NCBI GenBank assembly: GCA_947630045.1
Contig: CANRGC010000002.1
Span: 82,691 to 146,690 of the forward strand
DNA length: 64,000 nt
Direction of reading: 5' to 3'
Source of the DNA: Candidatus Gastranaerophilales bacterium
GTDB lineage: Bacteria; Cyanobacteriota; Vampirovibrionia; Gastranaerophilales; Gastranaerophilaceae
The notes below the pieces were generated by a model, which was not told the DNA's origin, ran no database searches, and saw nothing but the letters and a program-made list of their open reading frames with translations. Shown one piece after another: positions 25,488 through 34,574 of this stretch (positions are counted from its first letter, which is position 1; each line of letters begins with the position of its first letter). The position numbers and the translations under genes are program-made.

Positions 25488-27623
25488 ATGATTAAGTCAG
25501 TAAATCTGATTAATTTTGCCCCAAAAGGTGTCGTTTCAGGTAAAAACAACAGTTTTAAGAAAACAGAAAATTTAACAAATTCGATAACTTTCAGAGGGAA
25601 AAATTTTGCCGCAGACAAACTTGCGGGCGCTTACAGAGGATATAACAACATTAAAGTGGCTAAAACCGTTTCATTTACGGGGACAGGAAGCTTATCGGAA
25701 GCGTTTGATGTTTTTAATAAGTCCATTGTTACTTGTAAAGACAAGAAAAAAGGTCGTGACGGCGAAAAAGTCGGTTCAAGAGTTAATGTAAGCGAACTTA
25801 TGTCCGAATTTAACGGCGGACTTCCGAAATATGATGACGCAATTAAAACAACAATCAATATTTCCGAAGGAGACAAAAAAGTTAACGGAGAAAAAATTAT
25901 CACGGACGCAAGATGCCAGATAAAAAATATCGGGGATAATAAGCTCAGGTTTGAAATGGTTGTAAGACCGTCCAGACGTGAAACAGATTCCCCGCACAGA
26001 ACTCCCCACATTTCTCAAAACCTGCAAATTGAGCTGCGCCCAAACGCTATCGGGCTTGATGAAAATGAAAAAAGAATAGTCACGGGAACGCCCGAAACAG
26101 CTTATGTTCTTAATACAAAGGGCAAATTAATGGCAATCGTCGAGGACGGTGATAACGTTCTTTTGACAAACGCAGGAAAAATAAAAAAGAAAGAAGACGG
26201 TTTGGGGTCACTCGGGGTTAACGCCAGAGAATATCAAATTATGAGCGCAAACGGAGAAAAAATGGATAATGAAGCGCTTGCAACAGGAACACCTTCTTTT
26301 GCAAGAATAAACAACTATATTCCGTTTGAAGTTAAAGATATACCCTCAGTAGAGCCAAAAAAAGGCGGAAGCCAAGGCGGCGGAACGGAACTTGTCATAG
26401 GTCTTGAAAACGGCAGATTTGTTCCCGAAATTATTGAGTCCATTGAAACTTTTGTTGAAAAAGTAAATAAAGGTGAAATTGTTCTGGATGAGTTTGTTCC
26501 CGCAGAGAATGCTCAAAAAACCCAAATAGCAATGTTGGCAGGAGGTTTCGGTTCACGTGCCGAATATACAAACGCTTCTTCAAGTAAAATTTTCCATAAC
26601 AAAGACGGCGGCTCAAATCTTACCAAAGGTTGTTTTAGAACCGCAACAGGTCTGACCCCTATGGAAACAACCTTTGTTTCTCTCCACAAAGCGGGTCTTT
26701 TGGACTGTTCAAAAGGAAATCTTAAAATAGGCAAAAACATTAAATTCTATCTTAATGATTCGGGTATAAACGGCGGAAACGGCGGTTTCACGGTTGATAT
26801 GTATAACACAATGAAAAGAAATAATCGTGAAAACCTTTTAATTCTTCCAAACGACGCAATGTCAAGAATTCCAAACGCCCTCAAAGAAGTAAACGAATTG
26901 ATGAATACCGGAAAAGCGGCTGTTGTTATGGTTGCAAAAGAAGTAAATAAAGAAGACGCAAAAGGCACTCTCGGCATTATGAAAATTAATGACAAAGGTG
27001 AAATCGAAGCTTTTGCCGAAAAACCCAAAAAATTTAAAGAAGGGTATGTTGATGAAAATGACAACTGTTTTGCAAATACATTCCAATTTGCAGTCAGCAA
27101 AGAAGCCTTTAAAGCGCTTTCAATCTTAGAGCCTTATTTACCTTCCAACAATTCGGGAAAAGAGCCGAGAGATTGGTCAAAAACATTTACTCCGATTTTA
27201 ATGGCGCTCACTCAAAATGATGATATAGAAGAAATCAGAGAACAAATAAAGAAAATAATTGATGAAGACACGCCCGACGACGTTATTAAGGCGGCAAAAG
27301 ATTCACTCAAGGGGCAAAAAATTTATGCCGTTAAAACAAGCGAACCTTGGGCAGATTGCGGAACTTTAAACGCCCTGTATCACACAACAATGCAAATTGC
27401 TTCAGGCGAATTTCCTCTTGAAGATTTTGAAAGAAAACGTGTAATAGACAGCGTAAACACTAAAACAGGGTTAATTACAAGCTCGCCCGAACAGAAAAAA
27501 GAAATAGAAGAAAAATATGATGTAGAGGGGCAGGTTATGGTTGTTCCGAAAGCAAAGCCGGTTTCTGAAGAAATCATTGAAAAATACAAATATGCAACCA
27601 CAAAATATTCTGATGTAAACTGA
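25488..27623 (+). CDS. FxGK-tagged sugar nucleotidyltransferase-like protein
   Basis: A 711-residue protein. The first 70 residues carry two copies of the window's short tag: ITFRGK at 33-38 and VSFTG at 61-65, with GKN at 18-20. An unassigned region follows to about 340. The C-terminal half is a GlgC/GT-A nucleotidyltransferase fold: IAMLAGGFGSR (phosphate loop), then LPNDAMSRIP, GTLGIMKINDKGEIEAFAEK, and WADCGTLNALY, as in ADP-glucose and mannose-1-phosphate transferases. Activation of a sugar phosphate is the natural inference, but the long N-terminus and tag are not part of the known enzymes. The GT41 gene lies just downstream, past a terminator. Confidence 0.75.
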   Translation: MIKSVNLINFAPKGVVSGKNNSFKKTENLTNSITFRGKNFAADKLAGAYRGYNNIKVAKTVSFTGTGSLSEAFDVFNKSIVTCKDKKKGRDGEKVGSRVNVSELMSEFNGGLPKYDDAIKTTINISEGDKKVNGEKIITDARCQIKNIGDNKLRFEMVVRPSRRETDSPHRTPHISQNLQIELRPNAIGLDENEKRIVTGTPETAYVLNTKGKLMAIVEDGDNVLLTNAGKIKKKEDGLGSLGVNAREYQIMSANGEKMDNEALATGTPSFARINNYIPFEVKDIPSVEPKKGGSQGGGTELVIGLENGRFVPEIIESIETFVEKVNKGEIVLDEFVPAENAQKTQIAMLAGGFGSRAEYTNASSSKIFHNKDGGSNLTKGCFRTATGLTPMETTFVSLHKAGLLDCSKGNLKIGKNIKFYLNDSGINGGNGGFTVDMYNTMKRNNRENLLILPNDAMSRIPNALKEVNELMNTGKAAVVMVAKEVNKEDAKGTLGIMKINDKGEIEAFAEKPKKFKEGYVDENDNCFANTFQFAVSKEAFKALSILEPYLPSNNSGKEPRDWSKTFTPILMALTQNDDIEEIREQIKKIIDEDTPDDVIKAAKDSLKGQKIYAVKTSEPWADCGTLNALYHTTMQIASGEFPLEDFERKRVIDSVNTKTGLITSSPEQKKEIEEKYDVEGQVMVVPKAKPVSEEIIEKYKYATTKYSDVN

Positions 27624-27626
27624 TAA

Positions 27627-27651
27627 AAAGGCGGGCTTCATTCCCGCCTTT
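27627..27651 (+). terminator. Terminator after the nucleotidyltransferase gene
   Basis: A 9-base perfect stem AAAGGCGGG/CCCGCCTTT with a 7-base loop, starting three bases after the stop codon. The following T-run is short and broken. Confidence 0.7.
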
Positions 27652-27700
27652 CAGTTTAAAAGGTTTGACTAAATAATTTTAAAAGTTTATTATAAATTTT

Positions 27701-29326
27701 ATGAATTTACCCGCTAAAAACGCTATGAAAAGATTGACGTCCAAGCCCTTGCTTGAAAAAATTTCTCAGGCAGACGGGCTTTTTCGTGAACGCAAGTATA
27801 ATGAAGCCATAGAACTTTATAAACAAGTTCTTTCACAAATTGATAAAACTTATCTTTTTGATATTCACGAATTATACAGCAGAATGGGGAGCGCCTTTTA
27901 TTATTTAAACGAGAAAGACAAATCTCTTGAGGCTTATTTAAATGCCATTAAATATTATAAGAAAAACCCTCAAGACTATTCCATGATTGCATATTATTAC
28001 TATTGGTATGACCCGAATGTTGCAATAGAATATTATAAAAAGGCGTTTGAACTAAGCCCTTCAGGCATTTCCGGCTTTTCAACCATGGCGCTTGCCCTTT
28101 TAAAATCAGATAAATATTCCCAAAGCAAAATAAAAGAAACTTTTGAAAAAGCCCTTTTAAAGGTTAGGGCGTTTTGCAAGAAAGACAATGTAAATTTTAC
28201 ATTTGATAAAGAAATTCTTAAAACAAAACAAAAACTCCGCATAGGTTATTTATCGGGCGATTTTCATAACCATGCAATGATGAATTTCATTATGCCCCTT
28301 TTAGAAAATCATTCAAAGGAAAAATTCGATTTTATACTTTATTCTGCCGATACAAAAACAGATTTTGTCACTGAAAAAATTAAAAAATCGGGCTATGAAA
28401 TAAAATTGGTTCAAGATTTTTCTCCGGCTGACATTGCAAAAGAAATTTATAAAGATAACATAGATATTCTTGTTGATTTGAGCGGATATACAAGTAAAAA
28501 ATTTCCCACGCTTTTATATAAGCCGGCGCCCGTTCAAATTCAATATTTAGGTTTTGTTAACACACTTGGAATGAAAGAAGTTGATTATATTCTTTGCGAT
28601 GAATTTACCGTTCCGAAAGAAATGGCAAAATATTATACGGAAAAACCGCTTTATTTAAACACAACCATGCAAAGATTTTCTTTCAACAACAAATTTACCC
28701 CCCCGCCGATTTCAAAACTTCCATATTTTGAAAACGGTTATATTACATTCGGCAGCTATAATTGCACCTCAAAAATCAACGATTTAACAATATCTCTCTG
28801 GTCAGAAATTTTAAAGACAACCGAAAATTCCAAGCTGTTAATTTTCCGTTCTCAAATGACCCCGAAGATTATGGAAGTTTTGGCTTCAAAATTTGAAAAA
28901 AACGGAATTTATAAAGACAGACTCATCTTCAATAACAAATATCCGGAAGGAAATTGGCGAAGTGCATACGGGCTTTGCGATATCGGGCTTGATACAATGC
29001 CTTTCAACGGGCTTACAATTACGACCGAGGCAATTTTTATGGGAGTTCCGATTTTAACTTTGGCGGGAAACTCAATGCAATCAAGGGGCTGTGCCAGAAT
29101 AAACAAGGCTCTCGGTCTTGATGAACTTATTTCTTATACAAAAGAAGAATATGTAAATAAGGCAAAAAGCCTTGCGGGCGACATTAAAAAGCTTGAATAT
29201 TACAGAAACAATTTAAGGGATATTATATCAAATTCGGTTATTTTAAATGACTATAAGAATTTTGCGCTTGAAGTTGAAAGTGCATACAAAAGGGCATGGG
29301 ATGAATTTTTAAAAAATCAGACTTGA
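27701..29326 (+). CDS. TPR protein with GT41 (O-GlcNAc transferase-like) domain
   Basis: A 541-residue protein. Residues 15-150 are TPR-type helical repeats. From about 180 the sequence matches the catalytic part of O-GlcNAc transferase and SPINDLY: KLRIGYLSGDFHNHAMMNF, DNIDILVDLSGYTSKKFP, PAPVQIQYLGFVNTLGM, YITFGSYNCTSKIND, GLDTMPFNGLTITTEAIFMG and VPILTLAGNSMQSRGCARIN. The HNH and the UDP-binding G-T-T-E region are kept. Protein O-glycosylation of Ser/Thr is the family activity; bacterial members act on intracellular, flagellar or surface proteins. No signal peptide, so it is cytoplasmic. Substrate unknown. Confidence 0.87.
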   Translation: MNLPAKNAMKRLTSKPLLEKISQADGLFRERKYNEAIELYKQVLSQIDKTYLFDIHELYSRMGSAFYYLNEKDKSLEAYLNAIKYYKKNPQDYSMIAYYYYWYDPNVAIEYYKKAFELSPSGISGFSTMALALLKSDKYSQSKIKETFEKALLKVRAFCKKDNVNFTFDKEILKTKQKLRIGYLSGDFHNHAMMNFIMPLLENHSKEKFDFILYSADTKTDFVTEKIKKSGYEIKLVQDFSPADIAKEIYKDNIDILVDLSGYTSKKFPTLLYKPAPVQIQYLGFVNTLGMKEVDYILCDEFTVPKEMAKYYTEKPLYLNTTMQRFSFNNKFTPPPISKLPYFENGYITFGSYNCTSKINDLTISLWSEILKTTENSKLLIFRSQMTPKIMEVLASKFEKNGIYKDRLIFNNKYPEGNWRSAYGLCDIGLDTMPFNGLTITTEAIFMGVPILTLAGNSMQSRGCARINKALGLDELISYTKEEYVNKAKSLAGDIKKLEYYRNNLRDIISNSVILNDYKNFALEVESAYKRAWDEFLKNQT

Positions 29327-29520
29327 TGACAATTGATTTTTGTGAAGTTTTATTAAATAAATAAGATTATCCGATATCCTTTTATAGATTGATTTTTTTA
29401 AATTTAATTTCTTTTTTTTAAAAATAGATATATATTTTATAAAAAAGATAGCAAAAAAATCTTTTTTTATGTTTTGTATACAAGAACCCATATATCGCAA
29501 CTCGGGTGTCATAATTTTTT

Positions 29521-29539
29521 TTAACCTTTTTTAGGTTAA
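29521..29539 (+). repeat. Inverted repeat before the 119-residue gene
   Basis: TTAACCT at 29521-29527 and AGGTTAA at 29533-29539 form a perfect 7-base stem with a 5-base loop, 45 bases before the next start codon. It lies in the 257-base gap after the GT41 gene and could be an operator or leader hairpin. Confidence 0.4.
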
Positions 29540-29583
29540 CTAAACACGAGAAAACTTTATATATTATTAGGAGATTAGTATCA

Positions 29584-29943
29584 ATGACAGACATTCAAGG
29601 CAACTATAACATTTCATACAACAACGGAATTGAGCCCAAAAAAGCTCAAAAAGATTGTCAATCTCCTAAAGAAGTCGTTGATTGCAATGACAAATTGCAG
29701 TTGACAAATTTAAATGACAGCCCCGCTGCAATTAGCGGAAAAGCCATGGTTAAGCCAAAGGGGGAATATAAATTTGACCCCAAAAAAGTCGAAAACGATG
29801 TTTTGGAATTTAAAATTTCAGAAGATGTTAAAGAAATGGCAGAGGCTTATAAGGCAGATTTAATTAAAAACGGCTGTGATGAAAAGACGGCAGGTGAAAA
29901 AGCACGCATGCTTTCTCGTATGTTGATGATTGAGTCAATTTAA
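29584..29943 (+). CDS. Small soluble protein, unknown
   Basis: A 119-residue charged protein, with AGGAG ten bases before the ATG. No signal or membrane segment. It has two parts: a polar N-terminus with several Asn and Asp, and a helical C-terminus (EDVKEMAEAYKADLIKNGCD). ISGKAMV near residue 50 is only loosely like the FxGK tag and lacks the Phe. No family recognised. Confidence 0.6.
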   Translation: MTDIQGNYNISYNNGIEPKKAQKDCQSPKEVVDCNDKLQLTNLNDSPAAISGKAMVKPKGEYKFDPKKVENDVLEFKISEDVKEMAEAYKADLIKNGCDEKTAGEKARMLSRMLMIESI

Positions 29944-30026
29944 AATTTTTAAAAATAACAGTTGAAACGAGGACTTTTTTGTGTGAATATTTTGCTTGAT
30001 AAAGCTAAAACAAGAGCAAAATAAAC

Positions 30027-30656
30027 ATGCAAAATCTTTTATATTTTCTATACGGCAAAGCTTACATTAACCTTACAAACGCTTGTTCCAACGCTTGCAA
30101 ATTTTGTGTCAGAGATATAAAAAAAGATGTTAAAGGGTCAAACCTTTGGCTTGAAAATGAAAATGTCAGCGCAAAAGACGTTATAGAACAAATTGAAGCA
30201 AATAAAGAAAAAATCGCCATAGAAAACGAAATTGTTTTTTGCGGATACGGAGAGCCCCTAACCCGTTTTGAACTTGTAAAAGAAATTTCGCAGTATATTA
30301 AAAAGACCATGCCGGATGTTAAAATCAGAATTAACACAAACGGGCATGGAAATTTTTTGAATAAAAAAAATATAGTTCCCGAGCTTTCAAAACTGATTGA
30401 TTCAATTTCGATAAGTCTGAATGCTCAAAACGAAGAAGAATATAACAAAATTTCGGCCCCAAAAATTAACGGGGCATATAACGAAATGATTAATTTTGCA
30501 AAAGAATGCGTAAATGCGGGCATGGATACAACCTTAAGCGTTGTTACCAATTTTAAGCCCGAACTTTATAATATCAATGTTTCCGAATGCGAAAAGATTG
30601 CAAAAAATCTCGGTGCAAAATTCAGAAACAGAGAATGGATTGAAAACGGTTATTAA
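30027..30656 (+). CDS. Radical SAM protein, TatD-associated type
   Basis: A 209-residue radical SAM enzyme. The cluster motif is CSNACKFC. The opening LYGKAYINLTNACSNACKFC followed by GSNLWLENENVSAKDVIEQI matches the small family linked to TatD-type nucleases. FCGYGEPLTRFELV and RINTNGHGNFLNKK fit the SAM-binding strands. Its product is not known in the family. No TatD gene is beside it here; it is followed after 16 bases by the acetyl-CoA synthetase gene. Enzyme class secure, function not. Confidence 0.85.
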   Translation: MQNLLYFLYGKAYINLTNACSNACKFCVRDIKKDVKGSNLWLENENVSAKDVIEQIEANKEKIAIENEIVFCGYGEPLTRFELVKEISQYIKKTMPDVKIRINTNGHGNFLNKKNIVPELSKLIDSISISLNAQNEEEYNKISAPKINGAYNEMINFAKECVNAGMDTTLSVVTNFKPELYNINVSECEKIAKNLGAKFRNREWIENGY

Positions 30657-30672
30657 ATGAAAGGATAAAATT

Positions 30673-32838
30673 ATGCAAGATGAAGTTTTAAACAAAATTA
30701 TGAAACCAAAATCAATTGCAGTTATCGGCGCAAGCACAAAACCTAAGACAATAGGTTCTGAGATTATGCAAAGATTGAGAGATTATAAATTCAGTGGAAA
30801 TATTTATCCTGTTAACCCAAAAGGCGGGATAATCGAAGGATTTCAAGCTTATACAAACATTGAAGAAGTCCCCGGAGATGTTGATTTGGCAGTTATTGTC
30901 GTTAACGCAAAATTTGTGTTGGATACAATTGATCAATGCCACAGAAAAGGAATAAAAGGTCTTGTAATCATAACAGCAGGCTTTAAAGAAACAGGAAAAG
31001 AAGGCGCAGAAGTTGAAAAACAACTTTTGGCTAAAGTTAAAGAATACGGCATGAGATGTGTCGGCCCTAACTGTTTGGGCGTTTTAAACACTCATCCCGA
31101 TGTTACAATGGACGCAACATTCGCTGAATCTTTGCCAATCAGAGGCGATATCGGTTTTGTTTCTCAATCGGGCGCTTTGGGCGGCGGTATTTTAAACATA
31201 TTGAAAGACTTAAATCTCGGTTTTGCTCAATTCGTTTCAATCGGTAACCAAGCTGATATTAACGCTGAAACAATGCTTGAATATTGGGAAAATGACGACG
31301 ACGTTAAACAAATTCTTTTATATATGGAATCAATTCAAAATCCGGCTAACTTCAGAAAATTAGCTTCAAGAATTACAAAGAAAAAACCGATTTTGGCTCT
31401 TAAAGCCGGACGTTCGGCAGCCGGTGCTTCAGCCGCTTCTTCTCACACAGGTTCTTTGGCGGGTGCAGATAAAGCCGCAGCGGCACTTTTAAAACAATCG
31501 GGCGTTATCAGAGAATTTTCTTTGAAGAATTTGTTTGCAAACGCAAAAGCATTCTCAAATTGCCCTATACCGAAAGGCAACAGAGTTGCAATTATTACAA
31601 ACTCCGGCGGCCCCGGAATTATGGCAACGGATGCTATCTGCGAATCAGGCATGCAAATGGCAAAAATTACTGATGAAACAAAAGAAAAATTGAGAAGTTT
31701 TCTTCCGTCAGCCGCTTCGGTTAAAAACCCGATAGATATGATAGCTTCAGCACCGATTGAACACTATCAGCAAACACTTGAAACGGTTATAAAAGACGAA
31801 AACGTTGATATGATTGTTGTAATTTACTTACCGTTCCTCGGCTTAAAGGATATTGACGTTGCGGAAGCAATTATGAAAATAAAGGCTCAAAATCCTGAAA
31901 AACCGATAGTGGGCGTATTTATGACGACAAGCGATTTCTTCACAAAGATTTCAAACATGGAAGTTAATATGCCGTTTTATATGTATGCGGAAGAAGCGGC
32001 AGAAGCGCTTACAAGACTTGATGAACAAAGACAATGGATGGAAAAACCTTTGGGCAAAGTTCCTTGTTATGATGTTGATAAAAATAAAGTCTGCGACATT
32101 ATTAAAAAATCAATATCAGAAGGTCGTGACCAATTAACAACATTAGAAAGTATTGATGTACTTCAGGCATACGGCATAAGAGCTTGCAAATACGGCTTAG
32201 CTACAAATATTGACGAAGTTGTTAACTTGGGCAACTCAATCGGCTATCCTGTTGTTATGAAAATGACATCAAAAACAACATCTCATAAAACAGATGTCGG
32301 TGGTGTTGTTGTTAACATCAGAAGCGAAGAACAGTTAAGAAACGAATATAATGCGCTTTTAAAACGTCTTGAAGAAAAAGGCTTGCTTGAAGGCTTAGAA
32401 GGCGTAATCATTCAAGAAATGGTTAAAGGAAACCGTGAAATGGTTTGCGGTATTGCAACAGACCCGCAATACGGACCGATGATGATGTTTGGTTTGGGCG
32501 GTGTCTTTGTTGAAGCGCTCAAAGACGTTACATTCAGAATTGCGCCTTTAACTGATACAGACGCACAAGAAATGGTTAAATCGGTTAAAGCATATAAGCT
32601 TTTGCAAGGCGCAAGAGGCACAACACCGGCTCAAATCAGCCAAATTGAAGAAACACTTTTAAGATTGTCTCAACTTGTTAATGACTTCAAATTTATTGAT
32701 GAACTTGATATCAATCCGTTATTAATTTCTGAAAAAACAGGCGAAGGCATTGCGGTTGACGGCAGAATTAAGGTCAGAATGAATGAAGCTCAAGAAGCTT
32801 TAAAAGACTGCCTTACATGTGCCGGAGCCTGCAAATAA
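30673..32838 (+). CDS. Acetate-CoA ligase (ADP-forming), fused alpha and beta subunits
   Basis: This enzyme converts acetyl-CoA or other acyl-CoA, ADP and phosphate to acid, CoA and ATP, a fermentative energy step. The 721 residues hold the CoA-binding domain at the N-terminus (SIAVIGASTKPKTIG), the succinyl-CoA-ligase-like domain with the phospho-histidine H258 in SSHTGSLAG, and a C-terminal ATP-grasp domain (GYPVVMKMTSKTTSHKTDVG and GIATDPQYGPMMMFGLGG). The subunits are fused as in many anaerobes. The acyl group could also be propionyl or an aryl-acyl. Downstream is a strong terminator. Confidence 0.93.
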   Translation: MQDEVLNKIMKPKSIAVIGASTKPKTIGSEIMQRLRDYKFSGNIYPVNPKGGIIEGFQAYTNIEEVPGDVDLAVIVVNAKFVLDTIDQCHRKGIKGLVIITAGFKETGKEGAEVEKQLLAKVKEYGMRCVGPNCLGVLNTHPDVTMDATFAESLPIRGDIGFVSQSGALGGGILNILKDLNLGFAQFVSIGNQADINAETMLEYWENDDDVKQILLYMESIQNPANFRKLASRITKKKPILALKAGRSAAGASAASSHTGSLAGADKAAAALLKQSGVIREFSLKNLFANAKAFSNCPIPKGNRVAIITNSGGPGIMATDAICESGMQMAKITDETKEKLRSFLPSAASVKNPIDMIASAPIEHYQQTLETVIKDENVDMIVVIYLPFLGLKDIDVAEAIMKIKAQNPEKPIVGVFMTTSDFFTKISNMEVNMPFYMYAEEAAEALTRLDEQRQWMEKPLGKVPCYDVDKNKVCDIIKKSISEGRDQLTTLESIDVLQAYGIRACKYGLATNIDEVVNLGNSIGYPVVMKMTSKTTSHKTDVGGVVVNIRSEEQLRNEYNALLKRLEEKGLLEGLEGVIIQEMVKGNREMVCGIATDPQYGPMMMFGLGGVFVEALKDVTFRIAPLTDTDAQEMVKSVKAYKLLQGARGTTPAQISQIEETLLRLSQLVNDFKFIDELDINPLLISEKTGEGIAVDGRIKVRMNEAQEALKDCLTCAGACK

Positions 32839-32854
32839 AAGCTGAAAAACTTTT

Positions 32855-32888
32855 AAAAAGAACCCTTGAAAAACAGGGTTCTTTTTTT
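32855..32888 (+). terminator. Strong terminator after the acetate-CoA ligase gene
   Basis: A 12-base stem AAAAAGAACCCT/AGGGTTCTTTTT with an 8-base loop, followed by T. Confidence 0.9.
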
Positions 32889-32965
32889 GTGTCAAAAGTT
32901 AATTTTTTTCGGGCAAAAATAAAAATTTTCATGATTTATAAAATCAAAAACTTTGGAGCTTTAAA

Positions 32966-33535
32966 ATGAATATAGGCAAAATTCAAAATCTCAGCTTTGG
33001 CAAAAAACCCCTTTTAAATTGTTCAATTAAAAACAAAGACACAAAAAAGAAAATTGAAGCAACCTTATATTCAATGGACTACAGAAATCCAAACGACAGA
33101 TTTGAAATGGAAAATGCCGATAATGCCGAATTTGTTAAGCATAATTTTTTGGCAATTCCAAAAGTTCCCGAAGGAAGCAAATTTTACCTTTTAAAAAACA
33201 ATGAAACGGGTGAAACCGTTTCTTGCGCCCAAACGACAAAACACTTTTCAAATCCGGAAGATAACGATTTTTCAGGAAGTTATGTATTGATTGAGTCCGC
33301 ACAAGAAAACCCAAAATATCAAGATTCAATCTCTCCTGTTTTGGGGCAAATTGTAAAAGACGCATATTATTCTTTTGATAATAAAATTGTAAGCGCCCTT
33401 AGAGATGAAGATTTAAATTTAATAAGATATAAATTTACTCTCAAGCCTGATATGAGCATGGTTTTGCCCGATAAAAGGTTTGTAGATTTGCTTGATAAAA
33501 TTGAAAAAATAAACGAAATAGAATATATGGCATAA
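32966..33535 (+). CDS. FGxK-tagged GNAT-like protein (paralogue 2)
   Basis: A 189-residue protein starting MNIGKIQNLSFGKKPLLNCS. F11-G12-K13-K14 is the tag, as in the paralogue at 16017 (ISFGQK, then TPLTKC). The two share the opening and the Thr/Ala-rich A-T-L/F-Y motif soon after. The body is likely an acyltransferase-like fold, but the acetyl-CoA loop is less recognisable than in paralogue 1. No catalytic assignment. Confidence 0.55.
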   Translation: MNIGKIQNLSFGKKPLLNCSIKNKDTKKKIEATLYSMDYRNPNDRFEMENADNAEFVKHNFLAIPKVPEGSKFYLLKNNETGETVSCAQTTKHFSNPEDNDFSGSYVLIESAQENPKYQDSISPVLGQIVKDAYYSFDNKIVSALRDEDLNLIRYKFTLKPDMSMVLPDKRFVDLLDKIEKINEIEYMA

Positions 33536-33540
33536 AATTT

Positions 33541-33699
33541 CTTGCCCGATGAGGCATTTTAGTGTTTTTTAAGATTATATCCTTCCGGCTAATTGTCGGG
33601 GCAATTTTCTTGCGGTTATATATAATTAAATCTTTTTCATACTTCCAGCTATTCTTAATTCCAGACAGTGGATCCAATTTTTTTTGGGTCCTTTTTTTT
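33541..33699 (+). ncRNA. Possible small RNA or leader, ending in a terminator
   Basis: No gene is supported in the 244-base gap (33536-33779). A stem TTGCCC...GGGGCAA can be drawn near 33542-33609 with a bulge. TATAAT at 33621-33626 is followed by a segment of about 70 bases that ends at a terminator (stem GGATCCAA/TTGGGTCC at 33670-33691, then eight T). A short transcript that stops before the next gene is the simplest reading. It could also be an upstream attenuator. I recognise no RNA family. Confidence 0.3.
33670..33699 (+). terminator. Terminator upstream of the acidic protein gene
   Basis: An 8-base stem (33670-33677 with 33684-33691, one G-U pair), loop of T, and T8. It is not placed directly behind any gene, being 134 bases after the end of the GNAT-like gene. 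Confidence 0.7.
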
Positions 33700-33779
33700 G
33701 TGTTTTAAAATTATGCTTGAAATAAAATATTTTTTATTTATAATTGTTTAGTAATCAACAAATTCAAAAGGAATAGGCA

Positions 33780-34466
33780 ATGTCAAGCAACGAATTACCC
33801 TCAAATATGGGCAAAAAAATTGCAGACGCACTTAAAAAACAAAATAAAGTTAAAGAAAGTGCGCCCGATATTGCGGAAGGAAACTCTGTTGGTTTAGAAC
33901 CCGAACTTGATGATATTCTTCAAGATTTGCACACTGATACAGATGAATACAAAAATTCCGAAACAGACACTTCTATTCAAGATTTGAACTCTGATGAAAG
34001 TGCATATGACGATTTGGATATGTACGACACCCCGTCTTTAAACTTGGAACAGGAAAGTGAAGACTACGCTCCCATTTTTAAAATGGAATCCGGCGAAGTT
34101 AGTGATAATCCTGATTTTAAGCTTAATGTTGATTCTGAAGACGACACGGAAGAGTTTGAAATGCCTAACAATATTAACGTATTAAAAAGGCTTATCGCAC
34201 AGCTTCCCACAGGTGTTTCAAAACAAACCGGCGCTCAAATCATCAGACAAACAATCGAAGCTCTCGGTATTCCGATGAAAAGCGTTTTGCAAGACGCTCA
34301 GAGGGTTAAAGAATGTTTGAACAGTTCAATCAAAGATTGCAATTATACAATTCAAGAATATAAAAGCAATATAAGAAATCTTGAAAAACAAAGCACAAGT
34401 TATCAAAAACAACTCACAAAGCTTAATGACATAATCGGTCTTTTTGTGTATACTGATAAAAAGTAA
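33780..34466 (+). CDS. Acidic protein with C-terminal coiled coil, unknown
   Basis: A 228-residue protein. Residues 25-125 are very acidic and probably disordered. Residues 130-225 form an ordered helical domain (NVLKRLIAQLPTGVSKQTGA, then a TIEALGIPM turn and a coiled coil). No signal peptide. The layout, a flexible acidic arm plus a helical domain, suggests a scaffold or regulator. I do not know the family. It lies 4 bases before tRNA-Glu. Confidence 0.65.
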   Translation: MSSNELPSNMGKKIADALKKQNKVKESAPDIAEGNSVGLEPELDDILQDLHTDTDEYKNSETDTSIQDLNSDESAYDDLDMYDTPSLNLEQESEDYAPIFKMESGEVSDNPDFKLNVDSEDDTEEFEMPNNINVLKRLIAQLPTGVSKQTGAQIIRQTIEALGIPMKSVLQDAQRVKECLNSSIKDCNYTIQEYKSNIRNLEKQSTSYQKQLTKLNDIIGLFVYTDKK

Positions 34467-34470
34467 ATAT

Positions 34471-34546
34471 GGTCCCATCGTCTAGAGGCCTAGGACACAT
34501 CCCTTTCACGGATGCGACAGGGGTTCAAATCCCCTTGGGACTACCA
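34471..34546 (+). tRNA. tRNA-Glu (TTC)
   Basis: Acceptor GGTCCCA pairs with TGGGACT, the first pair being G-U. The anticodon stem CATCC/GGATG encloses CTTTCAC, anticodon TTC. The T-arm is AGGGG TTCAAAT CCCCT. Encoded CCA at 34544-34546. Confidence 0.95.
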
Positions 34547-34550
34547 TTTT

Positions 34551-34574
34551 AAAGGAGCTGTATGCTCCTTTTTT
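34551..34574 (+). terminator. Terminator of tRNA-Glu
   Basis: Stem AAAGGAGC (34551-34558) and GCTCCTTT (34564-34571) with a 5-base loop and T-run, four bases after CCA. Confidence 0.88.

Noticed and set aside
29309..29512. A 67-residue minus-strand frame after the GT41 gene
   Set aside because: AT-rich, poly-lysine and phenylalanine composition as expected from non-coding sequence, and it overlaps the end of the GT41 gene.
33441..33677. A 78-residue minus-strand frame over the end of the GNAT-like gene and the gap
   Set aside because: Part of it overlaps a coding region in antisense and the rest covers the terminator; no ribosome-binding site and no homology seen.
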